Source of the DNA: Planococcus citri
Taxonomy: Eukaryota > Arthropoda > Insecta > Hemiptera > Pseudococcidae
Length of the DNA: 64,000 nt
Assembly: GCF_950023065.1 (NCBI RefSeq)
Contig: NC_088679.1
Location: 28,768,001-28,832,000 of the forward strand
Direction of reading: 5' to 3'
Under the pieces are notes generated by a model that was given only the letters and a program-made list of their open reading frames with translations, was not told where the DNA came from and did no database searches. Shown here in pieces: positions 44,301-57,741 of this stretch. Every line of letters starts with the position of its first letter. Within the stretch, counting starts at the first letter, position 1. Made by a program: the position numbers and the translations under genes.

Positions 44301-45860
44301 GTTTCGTTACAGTGTTGCCAAACTTCCTACGTCTCACGTGCTGCATTATTGCCTAAATCAGTCGTTGTAAAAAAGCACTTTGATCATTCTGTCTAAAAAA
44401 TCATTATTCATCGCCCAATTTTGTGAAAACATCACAGACCTTCCCTTATATAACGCCCTTCGCTCCCCCTTCAAATGATTACGAGAGTAATAATGGTAAT
44501 TGACGAAAGTATCTTATAGACCAATGAACTTCAATTGTTCAATTACATGAAATTAACTTTCATCTAGCGGAATGAAGAGCACAGTATGAGCATACTGTCG
44601 AATTAATTTAAAATGAAACAAAACAAAGCATCGCCGCCGTGTAAGGGGTTCCCAATATTTCATCCTATCCGAGTATCCTTCATAAAGATCGTGTTTTAAA
44701 AAATCTAAATTTTAATTTTTTGTGATATGTTAGCTATAATTATTGTTATGTTTGATTCAAACCTTGTTACGCGTTGTATTTATGAATTTAAAATGTACTT
44801 AATCGTGTGAATAATTTTTTTTTCTTAGGTTGAACTATTTTAATGTAAAATGCCAGTCCTTGGTGTTGTATTATAAAAAATAAATACCTAATATGAATAT
44901 ACATATTTTTTAAAAAACGGGACGCGCAATAATGGCATTTTTCTTTGTGTATGCAAAATGCACAAATTTTATATTACCTATTTTAGACGATAAAAATCAT
45001 GACTCAGCTGTATACGTAATTTTGCTTGATTTTTTTTTCCTTGTTTGTATATTTTTTACATTTTTTCTTTTTTTTTTAACCGAGTGTTCAAACATCGCTG
45101 TAATTGAAATTATCGATTAGTAATTGTATAGATCAATTTTTATGCTCATTTTATTTATACAACGAGGTTTTCGACTCGCTACAATCATTTGTTCCCAATT
45201 TAGTTTACGTAAAATTATATATTTTGATGCATTTACATTTTTTGTATATCTAGAATTACGATTTTTTTCGTTTTGTATTTTTGTTTTTCGATTTGGGGTT
45301 TCACTGGGGAAAAAATATATTTTTCGTTTGTAACTTTCAATTTGATATTTTATGTACGAACCGTGAAACAATCCGGTACATTTGAAAATACTCGTATTTT
45401 TATAATTTATATATTAATTTTTTTTTCGCTTAGCAATTGCTTTTCACGATTGCATTTTTTTATCGCCTTCGGATGAAAGTATTTTTAACGAGGTTTTTCT
45501 CGTTTTTGTTTATTTCAATTTTTTTTTTGGTTTTGTTTTTTGTGTACAGATTAATATTATTTGTACCTTTATTAATGGTTGTTATTTCAACTGGTTTAGA
45601 AAAATGTACCCTTTTAAGAAACAAAATTTTATATTTTTTAAGCATTAACATTTTTTTTCGTTTTTTGGAAAAAAAAGTTGTTTATTTATTTTTCAGCTTT
45701 TATGTATCTATGTTTTGAGATGAAAAAATTATATATTTATTGTGTGAATATGTAAATGTTTTATAATCTTAACAAAATTTTATTTTGTATAAGAATGTTT
45801 CAGCGTAACAGATTTGATAAGTATAATCACATAAATAGTTACTGTAAAATAAATGTTGTA
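41345..45860 (+). other. lgs: legless 3' UTR and downstream region
   Basis: No further coding exon is apparent. The stretch is T-rich and has two AATAAA polyadenylation signals, at 44879-44884 and 45848-45853. Either could end the transcript, giving a 3' UTR of about 3.5 or 4.5 kb. Between 42,500 and 44,330 it carries many copies of a GTTGCCAAA-type motif, listed separately. The transcript end is inferred from the signals only. Confidence 0.5.
42511..44328. repeat. dispersed GCAACGTTGCCAAATT motif cluster
   Basis: About 18 degenerate copies of a (G)CAAYGTTGYCAAA(TT) word occur in about 1.8 kb, in both orientations. Examples lie near 42513, 42584, 42748, 42819, 42881, 43022, 43053, 43207, 43348, 43381, 43497, 43533, 43653, 43804, 43961, 44112, 44187 and 44311. 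Spacing is irregular (about 30-170 bp), so this is not a simple tandem satellite. Opposite-strand copies (TTGGCAACAT) could pair with forward copies in the transcript. The core GCAACGTTGC is itself a palindrome. Confidence 0.7.
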
Positions 45861-48043
45861 ATTGCTACATTCTTCGTTTTTTTTTGTACTTGTTCAATTT
45901 ATATTGTTTCTTATCAAGTGCATGATACTTGATGTTATGAAGCATGCCAACGAGCTTCAAGTATTTTAAACATATTACTTAGAGTGTGATTTTTTGATTT
46001 TTAATCGTGCGTTGCAAGGTGATCAGAGAGGTTCCGGGACTGATGGCACGTGATGTGCAATTTTATCTTTTTGATGAAGAAACATAGACGTTTTTTCAGA
46101 CGAGATACATTTTTGATTTTTTAATGAGAGCTTATTTGAGTGTACTTTGATACTACATGAACTGGGCCAAGGTGAGTTAGGATGAGCAGGGGGGACAACT
46201 TGATTTCCAAAAATGAAAAAATGAAAAAAATATAGAGCATCATGATGAGTTCTTAACATTATGTCAGAATTTTAGAAACTGAAAATATGACTAGAATTTC
46301 TGATATTTTAATAGTATGTCAGACTTTTAAAGACTTTTGAAAACGTGATCTTCCAATGACCACTTTCAAAAAATTGAAAAAAATCGATAAATTTCCCACG
46401 TTTTGTCTGACGTTGAAGAACTTGGAAAAAATGGTGATGAATTCTTGAAAGTTGACATCATGTCAGACTTAAAAACTTTGAAAAAAATCATCAGTTTCCA
46501 AAATTGAAATTGAAGCAAGTTTGACTTCTAAGAAATGGGAGGGAGGAGGGGTCAATAAATTGCTATAATTATGTCAAACTTTCGAAAATGATTCGATGAT
46601 ATTTTGTCAGATTTTCATTTTATTTGGAATTCTTATCATTGAGTTCGATTTTTGGCCAATTTTTGGAAATTCAAATTCGGAACAAAAAAAGGAAAAATCA
46701 AAATTTTACCAAATTGACTCAGAATGCTGAAATTTGGCTTGCACCCTATTTTTGATCTTCCAAGTTGATTAGTGATGGTTTCAAACTGTTTTGGAGCCTG
46801 CAGCGGATTTTCATTTTTTTTTTTCAAAAAAAAATCATTGGAGAAAATTTGGAGTTTGAATTGACACCATAAAATTTTGAAAATATTTGCCCAAGTCGAT
46901 CGAGTGGATCATAAAGATGGTAGGGTACAAACTAAATTTCAGCTTTCTAGGTCAATTTGCTAAAATTTCAATTTTTACCCATTTTTTGGCAAAAATTTGA
47001 AATTTTAAAAATTTGCGAAACATCGAAAAATGAATAATTATAGCCGCTGTTTACGTTGGTGATGTATTTTTGGGTTCTATAAACTGATTTACGGGTCAAT
47101 GATCTTGAGAGGCTAGACAGACAGACGGCCTTAAAAAGCCAGACAGACAGATCATTGACCTTAATGAGGTTAGACAAACAAGTAGATGATCTTAGGAAGC
47201 CAGACAGACACGCAGACAATCTTGGAAAGCTATACAGACGTGTCAATTTGACCCCCTAACAGGCCAGACAGGAAGATAGACGACCTTGAGAAGCTGGACA
47301 GATGGGTCAATGGTCTCTTGGAGAGGATCGATGAACGAGCAAACGGCTTTTATAGGCTAGAGAAGAAGACGGACAACCTCGAGAGGTTGGTCAGATGAAT
47401 CAATGACATTAAGAGGTCAGACAGACAGACAGACAGACAGACATGTTGACACTCAGATGGCCAATGGTCTTAAGAAGCCAGGATTTTTTCCCCTTCTTTT
47501 CTATGGAGGAGAAGGAGGGTTGCTTTAATGCCCGGACTGGGTCCATCTAGGTTAAAGGTTCTCAAACGTAATTGACCTGCCTTCTTCATTTATTATCTAT
47601 TTTGAAGGAAACCATTAGAAGTCGTCTCGAAGTTCAACTTTGTATTTAAGGTATCAATGATACAATCCAACGAGGTACCTATAGCAGGTATAGTAAAAAA
47701 ATGTGATAACTCAAACTTCTTTTTTTTTTTTTGTTCAAAATATTGGTATAAGTAAAAGTATAGATTAGATGTTAGAACATGGTAAAATTCATCTATTCAC
47801 TCAATTACTTTACGTACCACTGATGTATTAATGAGAATAATGATAACGTATAGTGATAAAACCTATACATGTCGCTTGGTGGGTTTTGTTACGACTTACA
47901 CAGTGTTCATATGTAGTGTTTAGTGTTTTCATTACCGCTTCAGACGTTTGTGTTTACCTACTAATAATTTCCAAGTTCAAGCAATCGAGTGCGAAATTTC
48001 ATTCGTCGAGTGAAGTTTTTATGTTGTGTTAAATGTTACCAAA
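45861..48043. other. intergenic region between legless and DPYD
   Basis: No gene is supported. It contains AT-rich sequence with a GTCAGACTTT-type recurrent word (46,260-46,620), a stretch near 46,620-46,990 related to the large foldback element (GGAGCCTGCAGCGGATTTTC, CAGCTTTCTAGGTCAATTTG), minisatellite copy 4, and, from about 47,700, presumed DPYD promoter and 5' UTR. No clear TATA box could be assigned. Confidence 0.5.
47085..47470. repeat. GTCTGTCTG minisatellite, copy 4 (inverted, longest)
   Basis: About ten degenerate units in the opposite orientation (CCAGACAGACAGA, CAATGACCTT and GAGGCTAGACAGAC) lie between legless and DPYD. Confidence 0.75.
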
Positions 48044-51000
48044 ATGTGTACCACGTTGTTGAGTAAAGACTTACCTGATATTGAGGTAAAAAATACTACA
48101 CTCATTTTCCTATCTATTTATTTTTTTAAATGACATATTTATGTAATTCACACTGCAATACTCGTTTTGAATAAATACTTGATTTTAAATTTAAATAAAT
48201 CGATCTTTGATTTGTTTATATTCGAAATTCAATTTCCTGGTATCACATCATCATTTATAAACATTAAACGAAAAGCTAAACGGGTGATAATTTTTGTACT
48301 TATTACCGATTTCTAGGCAATTTTGTCTCTGAATCCGAGAATTAAACCAGTTGCAAATATTCAGCCAACCATTTTGACCAAAAACGAGAAAATCAAATGG
48401 AAACGAAATACTGGTAAATCGTGCAATGTAAGTTCACAGTTCACATACTGATCATTTAGACTGGAGTTACCTACCTATGTAAATTTGCCTGAATTTTGCG
48501 ATACTCTTGCTTACTATGACTCATTATGGTGCTTAATTTTTTTTTTAGAAAAGTCACTCGTTGTATAAGAATTTTGACGATGTGAAGCATACCACATTAA
48601 GCGAACGTGGAGCTTTGAAGGAAGCCTCAAGATGTTTAAAGTGTGCAGATGCTCCTTGTCAAAAATCCTGTCCTACTCAAATCGATATCAAGAGTTTCAT
48701 CACGAGCATATCTAATAAAGTACGAGTGTCCCTTTCTCTAATTAATAATTGTGTAGATAAGAAAAATAGATAGACAGATGGAGCTTTCATCTATTTTGAT
48801 TCATCCAATTCTTCGTAGAAGAAATAAAAATTTAATTCTGAACAAATCACGTATTTTCAAAAAACCTCTCGAATAAAATTACTTACATAAACAAAACTGA
48901 ATTTTACATTGGACTCAAAAGAGCTATTTTGGGGAACAAAAACTTACAAAATTTAATTCCAAAATGACGAAAACTTGTTTTCAGCGAAACGAGGTTTGAG
49001 TTTTTGAATTTGCAAAGTTCAAATATCTAATTTACTTTTTGAAAAATATTTCTAATACCAATTTTAGAAAAAATGTACACCAAAAAAAACGAAAAAAATT
49101 TAGGTAGGTACATTCACTTTTTGGATACGGTCTTGCATTTTTCTAAAATATGCGAGGTGGAGGGGGAGTGGCTGAGAAACATCAACCTATCTACTTACCT
49201 ACCTCTATCTACATATGTACATATCTATATTCTTCTTCTATTTCATAATCAATCATCAACTTTAATTCAACAAATCATTAATCGATTTCAAAATGTTAGA
49301 ATTATTACGGAGCTGCCAAGGCCATATTCTCGGATAATCCATTAGGTCTAACCTGCGGTATGGTGTGTCCCACGAGTGATCTCTGTGTTGGTGGTTGTAA
49401 TCTGGCTGCTACCGAAGAAGGTCCCATAAACATTGGTGGTTTGCAACAATTCGCAACGGAAGTACGTGCTTTGTAGAATGTATAAATTAAACGTAATCCG
49501 TTTCTATGATACGTGAATTCAATAGGTAGGTAGGTATCTATTGATCAATGGTTGGGGGGTGGGGGTCAAAATCTAACGTGTAAGCTTACGAAGTTTGCAA
49601 TGAACTAGTTTTCCTCTGATAAGATAAAAGAGCATTTTTTTACCGCTCATGGTGCATAGAAATGTTCACATACGAGTTCATACTTGATAAAAATATCATC
49701 CACATGTACCTACCTATTAGATTACGTACAATCGATTATTATCTACTAAAAGTAATCGATACCTCTGTTTGAAAAACGTGTAGACGGAATTCAAATTATG
49801 TAATTATGTAAATTAGCTTGAGAAGGTCGTAATAGCTTCTATTAGCCGGATTGTTTATTTTATTTATAAACAGAGATGAGCTTGAGAAGGAATGTACCTA
49901 GACTACCTACCAATAATACAATAATAATACGCATATTTCTAGTGGAAATTTAAATATCCACGTGGTAAATCTTCCGGAAGTTTTTATTTTCATTTTCTAA
50001 TTTTAGATTTTCAAAAAAATGAATATTCCTCAAATACGCGAACCTGGATTACCACTGCCTCAACATCATGATACGAAAATCGCTTTGATCGGTGCTGGGC
50101 CAGCTTCGTTATCATGCAGTACTTTTTTAGCCAGACTAGGATACACGAATTTGACGATTTTTGAAAAACAGTCGTATTTAGGAGGATTGAGGTATGTTTT
50201 GGGTAAATTGCATAAGTTCACGTTAACTGTTAAGAGATCATAAAGCTGAAAATACTGGAAGGTGTTTTACCGTAGCCAGATCAATTTTTTCGACGTGTTT
50301 ATAAAAAAATCGAAAGAGCATTTTAAAAATATACATATTCATAGGCAAAATTTTAAGCACTGAATTATATTTTCTTGATTTTTTAGTATCTATAAACACC
50401 TCAATTTTCTGCAATATTTCAAATTTGGCCAGTTCCCCCCCCCCAATGCCATAATTTGGCTAAATTGTGGTAGAATATTTACTCAAATTCAATTTATGGC
50501 CTGTTTTTGACCTCTATAATCAATGGGGTCATAGTTTCAAAGTAATCTAGAACCTATGAACTTTTGGCAAATTTTTGGATTTTCAAGTTTTAAAAAAATA
50601 CTGAGCTTGATCAAAAGGGCTCAAATTGAATTCAACTACTACAAATTCGGATTAATTATTATCATGATATTTTCGATCGATTATGGCCCAATTTTCTCAA
50701 AATCCTTTTTTTTTTTTTTGAAAAATGGGAAATTTAAACATTTTATAGAGGCTCTAAAATGGACCAAAACCATTACAAAGCAATTTAATGGGGAGGGGGT
50801 GTAATTTAGGTAATCCTTATTTTTGAATACCTCATCAATCGGTTGCAATTTCAAGCTGATCTGAAGTCTCTGGCAAATTTTTTGAAAAACTCACCAAAAA
50901 AGGCACAATTGCTCAAATGAAATCCAACTCTCATAAATTTGGATTAATAATTCTTCAAATCCCGATATACGAGTAAAATCTCACACGACGACGGGTGCAA

Positions 51001-54000
51001 TAATTATGCAATTACAAACGCCCAAAAAAAAAGAAAAAAAGAAAAAAAATTAATTTGGCAAAATAAAGGTAAAATTTTCAAAATCGATTCCAGCCTGGTG
51101 AACTTTAAATTTTTATGGATTTTTGGACAAATGAAAATTCAAAAATCTACTGGAAACTTCAAAACGAAGAAGTCACTACCAATCGATTTGTCCTGGAGAG
51201 GGGGTAAAAAATAAAATGTAGGTAATTCAAATTTTAGCTTTCTACCCGAATTCAATTTAAATTCAATTTTTTTAAAATTGGAGATGAGCCAAATGTGATT
51301 TTTTTGGAAATTCGTCAGAAATTTAGGAATGAAATTTTGAGCCCTTTGATCGTCTCAAAAAATTACTAACTACGAGTATATTAGGTATAATAAATCTTGT
51401 AAACTTGAAAGTCGACAAAATTTCAGTTTTGAAAATTTTTATGAGATTTGAAAAAAAATTAAAAATTTCACTTTTTTGAAATACATAAATTTTAATTTTA
51501 CTATGAAAGTTGAAATTTTATTCTTCAAAATTCAGAAACTATATCTGGTGTTGTATTTTTGCTTGGACATTCCATTGAATTTTCTTCATGCTGTCCCTAA
51601 ATTCTGTAGGATACCTATATGATTTCTTTTTTTGTTCGTAAGTTGATTGGTGATGAGAAAATGACTGCATTGCATCTGATCAGGTCTGATTGGATCAAAA
51701 CTTTGATCTAGGAAAATTCCCTGATTTGATTTTTTATGTTAGATAAGTTTTGCTCAGAGGTACGACCTATCTGATAATTAAACCTGATCTAATTTGATCA
51801 GATCAGATCGATCAGGTCCAAACAGTGTAATCATTGGCCACATCCGAGCAGATCTGATGAACCTGCTTGATCAGATTTGAAAAGTTCTGATCTGATAAGA
51901 TTGTATCAGATATTATTTATTTTCCTTTGATCGATATAATTTGATCTATTTAAATAAGCACATATTAAATCAGATCTGCTCAGATTCGACCAGTCTCCTG
52001 ATTTAATCTTAAACCAGTCTGATCAGACTTGAAAATTTTGATAACTGCCAATTTCCTGATTCAATGTAATCTGAATAAATTAGATCAGACCAAACATGTC
52101 TGATTAGATTTAAAATGATCTGATAAAAGTTAATCAGGTCAGCTGATTTTGATTTGGATAGATAGACCTGATAGAATGAGCATAAATATTGGACCAAATC
52201 TGATCAGATGGCTAACTTCCTGATTCAATCCGATCAGATCAAATTGATTCAAATAGGTCTAATCACATTTGATTAATCATAACTCCAAACTGTTTTGATG
52301 AGATCTAATTATATCTGATAACTTTCCTTCGGGTACCTACCTAGATAAGATTTTATCCTGATCACAGCTTATTATAATGTAGGTGTATTGGTATCAGATT
52401 AGATTTGCTCAGATATGAATTTCTTGATCCAATTCAATCTTTTCCCCTGAAACTGGCTTCCAATCTGCTGTTTATTGATATGACAACCCATTGAGTAACT
52501 TTTAATTGACGAGTGACTTCTTTGATGCAGTTCTTCAGAAATACCTCAGTATCGTTTACCAATCGATGCAGTCAACTTTGAAATCCAATTGGTGAAAGAT
52601 CTAGGAGTAAAATTCATCACAGGAACACCTCTGTCAAAGGATCACTTGACTATTAATGTAATACCTACGTCATTGAGTAGTACCTATCTCCAATCTTTAA
52701 AATTCAGAATAGGCCACTCATTGAGAAATATCTGTATTTTTTCTGTCCAGAAATTGAAAACAGAAGGATATAAAGTTATATTCATCGGAATAGGTCACCC
52801 CGAAGCTAATGTAATCCCTATATTCAGAGGTCTAACTCAAGAAATGGGTTTCTACACATCAAAATCGTTCCTACCTCGAGTATCAGCTGGAAGCAAACCA
52901 GGTATCATTCTATTTTTAACTCACCAATAAATATTTCAAAAATTAAATTTGGTAGGTACCTACCAATGCAATGAAAAAGTTTCGTACTTTGAAATAATTA
53001 TTGAATTTTTTTGAAGGCATTTGCAGCAATTGCAATTGTTCTAGTTTACCTCAGCTACATGGAAATGTGGTTGTTTTGGGAGCTGGAGATACAGCTTTTG
53101 ATTGTGCCACTTCAGCATTGCGATGTGGAGCAAAAAAAGTATTCGTTGTTTTTCGAAGAGGATTTACCAATATTAGAGCTGTCCCGGAAGAGGTATGAAT
53201 ATTATTTTCCCATTTAATTATTATTATTTTTTTCTGTCCATGAAACCACAAATTTTCATTCCACTTATTTCAGATGCAATTGGCAGTAGAAGAGAAATGC
53301 GAATTTATCCCATTCCAGTCACCTAAAAGCGTGCAAACAAATGGTGGAAAAATCACAGGCATAACATTCTGGAGAAACGAACAACAAGATGATGGATCAT
53401 GGAAAGAAGATTCTGAACAAGTTCTCAAGATGAAAGCAAACTTCATTATTTCTGCATTTGGTTCTGGTCTTTATGATGAAGAAGGTGGGTACAGACCTGC
53501 ACATGGTTTTTGAATAATTTCATTTTAGGTTAAATTTTATTCAAAAGTTTTGTTTTCATAGTAATTGAGGTTCTCAATCCGATCAAATTCAATGATTCTG
53601 GATACCCAATTGTTGACTTGAAAACAATGCAGACAACCGATCCTGATGTCTTCTGCGGAGGTGACTTTGCCGGAATCGCTGAAACTACTGTAGAATCAGT
53701 AAATGATGGCAAAACTGCTGCTTGGTCGATTCATCAGAGAATTCAAGTCGGTGCCCAAACGATTCAAAATTATCTAACTAAGTAGGTACTTATTCTAAAA
53801 TGATTCTAAAGTTTTTTTTCCAGAATTTACACAATCTAAATGTAGATCCAATACCTAAACTACCAAAATTCTACACTCCTATCGACGAAGTTGATATAAG
53901 CGTTGAAATGTGCGGATTGAAATTTGAAAATCCGTTCGGTTTAGCTTCAGCACCTCCTACTACTTCTAGTGCCATGATTAGAAGAGCCTTCGAAGCAGGT

Positions 54001-57000
54001 TGGGGATTTGTTGTAACAAAAACATTCTCATTATATAAAGTAAGTGTTATCCAATAATCTCAATTTTCCTTCATTGTAATTCGTATCTCAGAGTAATTCT
54101 CTATTTTACTTAATTTTTATGTAGGATATCGTCACAAACGTATCTCCAAGAATTATACGAGGTACAACATCACGTCATTTATACGGACCCGAGCAAGGAT
54201 CATTCCTAAATATAGAACTGATCTCTGAAAAGACTGATTTATACTGGATCCAAAGTATACGCGAGTTGAAAACCGATTTCCCCACTAAGGTTCTCATTGC
54301 GAGTATCATGTGTTCGTACAATCGAGAAGACTGGACAAAGCTTAGCCAGATGGCTGAATCTGCAGGAGCTGATGCTTTAGAATTGAATTTGTCTTGTCCT
54401 CATGGGATGGGAGAATCTGGAATGGGCCTTGCTTGTGGACAGGTATACACTTTTATTGTTCAATTCCTTAATTGATTTAAGTTATTGCATAGGCATGCTC
54501 TATAGGTAGATATTTTAATAAAATATGTTCACAGGATCCTAACCTGGTTCGTGATATTTCATCTTGGGTACGAGCAGCGGTGAAAATTCCAGTATTCATT
54601 AAACTTACCCCGAATATCACAGATGTTGTGTCAATAGCCAGAGCAGCCTATGAAGGTATTTCACAAATAGTTTTACCACAAGTACAAGTGACTTTTTTGA
54701 TGACCAATGATTTTAATTACCTAAATTTGAAAACTGCGATAATTAGGCAAAGCTGACGGTGTAGCTGCTATAAACACGATCTCAGGATTAATGGGCCTGA
54801 ACTCAAAAGGAGAACCATGGCCTGCCGTTGGTACTGATAAGTTAACAACATATGGCGGTGTATCAGGTAATGCAACTCGACCAGTAGGTCTTCGAGCAGT
54901 ATCTTCTGTTGCCAAAGCGTTGCCAGGGTTCGCCATCATGGGCATTGGAGGCATTGACTCGGCTGATGTAGGGCTGCAATTTTTACAATGCGGTGCTTCC
55001 GTTCTACAAGTAAGTTGTATGGATTTTATCATCGGCCTGATGTGAAATAAAAATTGGCGCATTTTTAAATCTTTCAAATGTTTAGGTTTGCAGCGCTGTG
55101 CAAAACCAAGATTTCACCGTCGTCGATGATTATATTACCGGATTAAAAACACTTTTGCATTTGAAAAATATTAAACGTCTGCGAGATTGGGATGGCCAGT
55201 CACCTCCGACACCGGTACATCAAATGGGGAAACCTGCATATTCGATAAGAAATGATCAAAATAAGGTAATAAGATCCTGATGATCTAAGAATTTTCAAGC
55301 TATAATTTACTCCTAAGTCATTGAAAATAATTGAAAATCCGGTCTAGATGTTTTATCCGGAATTAGAAATGAAGGGAAGGGACAATTTTATGAGCTTTGA
55401 ATAATTTCAAAATCTCGTAACAGTATATATCTATGTACATCTAGAATACTTTTGGTATTGGTAATTAATCGATTTTGCTTCCTGAATCCTGGGCTATAGC
55501 ATGCCAAATAAGATTGGTTTTGGAATTTTCAAAAATAATTGGCCAAGAAAGTTCAAAGTTGAGCTTTTTTTGAAAGTTCAATTTTCAAAAGCTTACCAAT
55601 TTTCAAATCTGTTATTTAAAAATGTGGAAAAAAATACATTTTTAGGATCTTTTTTCGCAATTATGAACATTCTATGGTGAGATTTGCAAAAAAGTTGGGA
55701 GGAGGGAGGGCATGAAGCCCCAAAATTTTGGTAAAAATGAAAAAAATGTCGAATACTGTGTGACATATTGTTCATACGTGTTCGAAGGCGCTGTATATGA
55801 AAATCGACTAACTTTTTGATTCTAGCCCTCCAGTGCCTTCCATTGGTCTGCAAATTTCTTGAAAATTGAAACAATCGAGTGATATTCATTAGAACGTCCC
55901 CATTGGTCTTCCAAACTCTCTGAAATTTGAAAAATTCATGTGAAATACGGGTTAGGTATTAAAATTTTGGGAGCTTTTTCCAAAAAAAGAGAAACTTTGA
56001 GATTTTGAGCGTGTTGAAGGATCAGAATTTCAAAAATATGTTGATATTCGTAATCAGCACTCTCAAAAACCTAATAAACCACATGTCACACAATTTTTCC
56101 AACTTTCAGGATATTTTGAAAATTTATAGGGGTCGTTGGATGGGGTGAATCAGAAAAATAAGTTGATATTCGTGCTCATGCGCTCCAAAAAACCAAGTAA
56201 ACCATATGTCACACGATTATTTCAATTTTCAGGAAATTTTGAAGGTCAATGGGGGTCATTGAAAGGGTCAAATCAAAATAATAATTTGACATTCGTATTC
56301 AGCGTTTTAAAAAATCTATGAAACTATAATTATATGTTACATAATATTTGACATTTTTTAAAATTTTAACTGTCATTTTTGGAATTCCTTCAACCCCTCC
56401 TCCCCCAATTTTTTGTAACTCCAATTGTACACTTTCTGGACTTTTTTCAAATTTTTATCATAGTTACAAAATGTGACAAGATTTTGAAAATTGAGCTCTC
56501 AAACAAAAACTCAGCTTTGAACTTTTGAAAGTATTGGCAAACAATTTTCAAGGCAGTTTCAATTATTTTTAGTGTCAGCAGTCCCGAGCAATTGGACTTT
56601 GAAGTTGGTCAATGTGATATGAAATTAAAATTGCTAAAAAATAAAAAAAAAAAAGAACAGCTCTATCTGCTCCAAAGGAGGTTAAGGAGCCACTGATAAC
56701 TAGTTTTCATTTTTCTTACTCGTAATTGGAAATTCATAATTTTTTTTGAAGCAAAATCGAAGCTCCTAACCTGAAAAAGTGAAAATTGGGCTAATTTTTC
56801 TAGTTATTAATAATTATAAACATTCCCCCCCCCCCAAAATGTTGAATAACCCTTCTAAAATCATTCTTTTTTTTAAAAAAATTTATGAGCTATGCTTTAA
56901 AATGTTGAAAAAAAAACTACAAAGTTTCTGAAATTACTCCTATAACTTCTGAGGATTGGCAACCCTTCATACATTGTTTTAGTTTGGGCTGCATCATTTC

Positions 57001-57741
57001 AATGTAAATTATACCTATCCATCAAAAATTATAATATACGAGTATTTGTTACAGACTTTGCCAAATTTTGGAGAATATTTGCAAGTCAAGAAAGAAACCG
57101 TGGCTAAAATTAAACAAAGCGAAGATCTGTTGAATAACATCGAACAAATTCAACGAGACAATGAACCGGTCCAAGCTCTCAAAGTTAAAGATGTAATTGG
57201 AGAAGGACTCAAACATATTGGCACATATAAAAATTTAGATAATAAAAAACAAGTCGTAGCTTTGATAAATGATGTAAGTAAGCCAACTCAAAATATTTTA
57301 CCTTACCTATTTTATTATTGTGAAAGAAATAGGTAATTGCAAATTTAAATTTTTCATCTGATTTTAGGACATGTGCATAAACTGTGGGAAGTGTTATTTG
57401 ACCTGCAATGATTCTGGTTATCAGGCGATAACTTTCGATCATGAAACACATATTCCTTATGTAACTGATGCCTGTACTGGATGCACTCTTTGTTTGTCAG
57501 TGTGTCCAATAATTGATTGTATAAGGTAATTAATTACGATATTTAGTCAACGAGTAGAAGTATTTTAGCTCAATGTTTTTAAATCTAATTTTAATGTTTA
57601 AAAAAAATCATCAATTTTTCAAGAAAAAAGTAATGGTCATTTTTTTCCAGCATGGTTGAGAAAACCAAGCCACATGTGATTAAAAGAGGCGTTGAATATG
57701 ATCAAGAATGTTCCTCAGCAAACATCTCTATCGTACAGTGA
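48044..57741 (+). CDS. DPYD: dihydropyrimidine dehydrogenase (NADP+), complete, 16 exons
   Basis: Cytosolic enzyme for the first, rate-limiting step of uracil and thymine breakdown, reducing them with NADPH. Exons: 48044-48085, 48317-48427, 48549-48719, 49300-49461, 50007-50191, 52531-52657, 52751-52901, 53017-53192, 53274-53484, 53562-53746, 53824-54039, 54125-54442, 54535-54655, 54747-55009, 55086-55265, 57055-57273, 57368-57525, 57651-57741; consecutive phases agree and the sum is about 1,028 residues (human 1,025). Visible sites: N-terminal Fe-S cysteines C80, C83, C88, C92 and C127, C131, C137, C141 with Q157; FAD motif GAGPAS at 191; NADPH motif GAGDTA at about 338; catalytic Cys at about 670 in LNLSCPHGMGE; C-terminal 4Fe-4S clusters in CINCGKC (949) and CTGCTLC (982). 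All Fe-S ligands are intact. One donor (GTCGGT at 53747) is weak; it was chosen because it matches human length and frame. Identification is by recalled human sequence. Confidence 0.97.
50560..50970. repeat. approximate direct repeat in DPYD intron
   Basis: The segment near 50,560-50,690 (TTTGGCAAATTTTTGGATTTT, GCTCAAATTGAATTCAACT, ACAAATTCGGATTAATTATT) recurs in changed form near 50,870-50,970 (CTGGCAAATTTTTTGAAAAAC, GCTCAAATGAAATCCAACT, AAATTTGGATTAATAATT). It looks like a decayed repeat element. Confidence 0.45.
51660..52440. repeat. degenerate TGATCAGATC array in DPYD intron
   Basis: About 780 bp before the exon at 52531 is filled with variants of CTGATCAGATC and TTTGATCAGATT, several dozen in all, in both readings because the core TGATCA is palindromic. 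There is no fixed period. It leaves splicing signals of the next exon intact. Confidence 0.75.
55535..56555. mobile_element. foldback element with tandem modules in DPYD intron
   Basis: The ends pair (GGCCAAGAAAGTTCAAAGTTG at left against the inverse of AACTTTTGAAAGTATTGGC at right). The right half contains about 120-bp modules (TTGATATTCGTAATCAG..., ...CATATGTCACACGATTATTTC) in tandem, and their inverse occurs at 55,740-55,900. It lies in the 1.8-kb intron 55266-57054. No coding capacity. Confidence 0.55.

Noticed and set aside
53759..53785. Extension of the DPYD exon through VGAQTIQNYLTK to a stop TAG at 53783.
   Set aside because: It would truncate the protein; ending at GTCGGT (53747) keeps frame and gives the same spacing as human DPYD before FYTPID.
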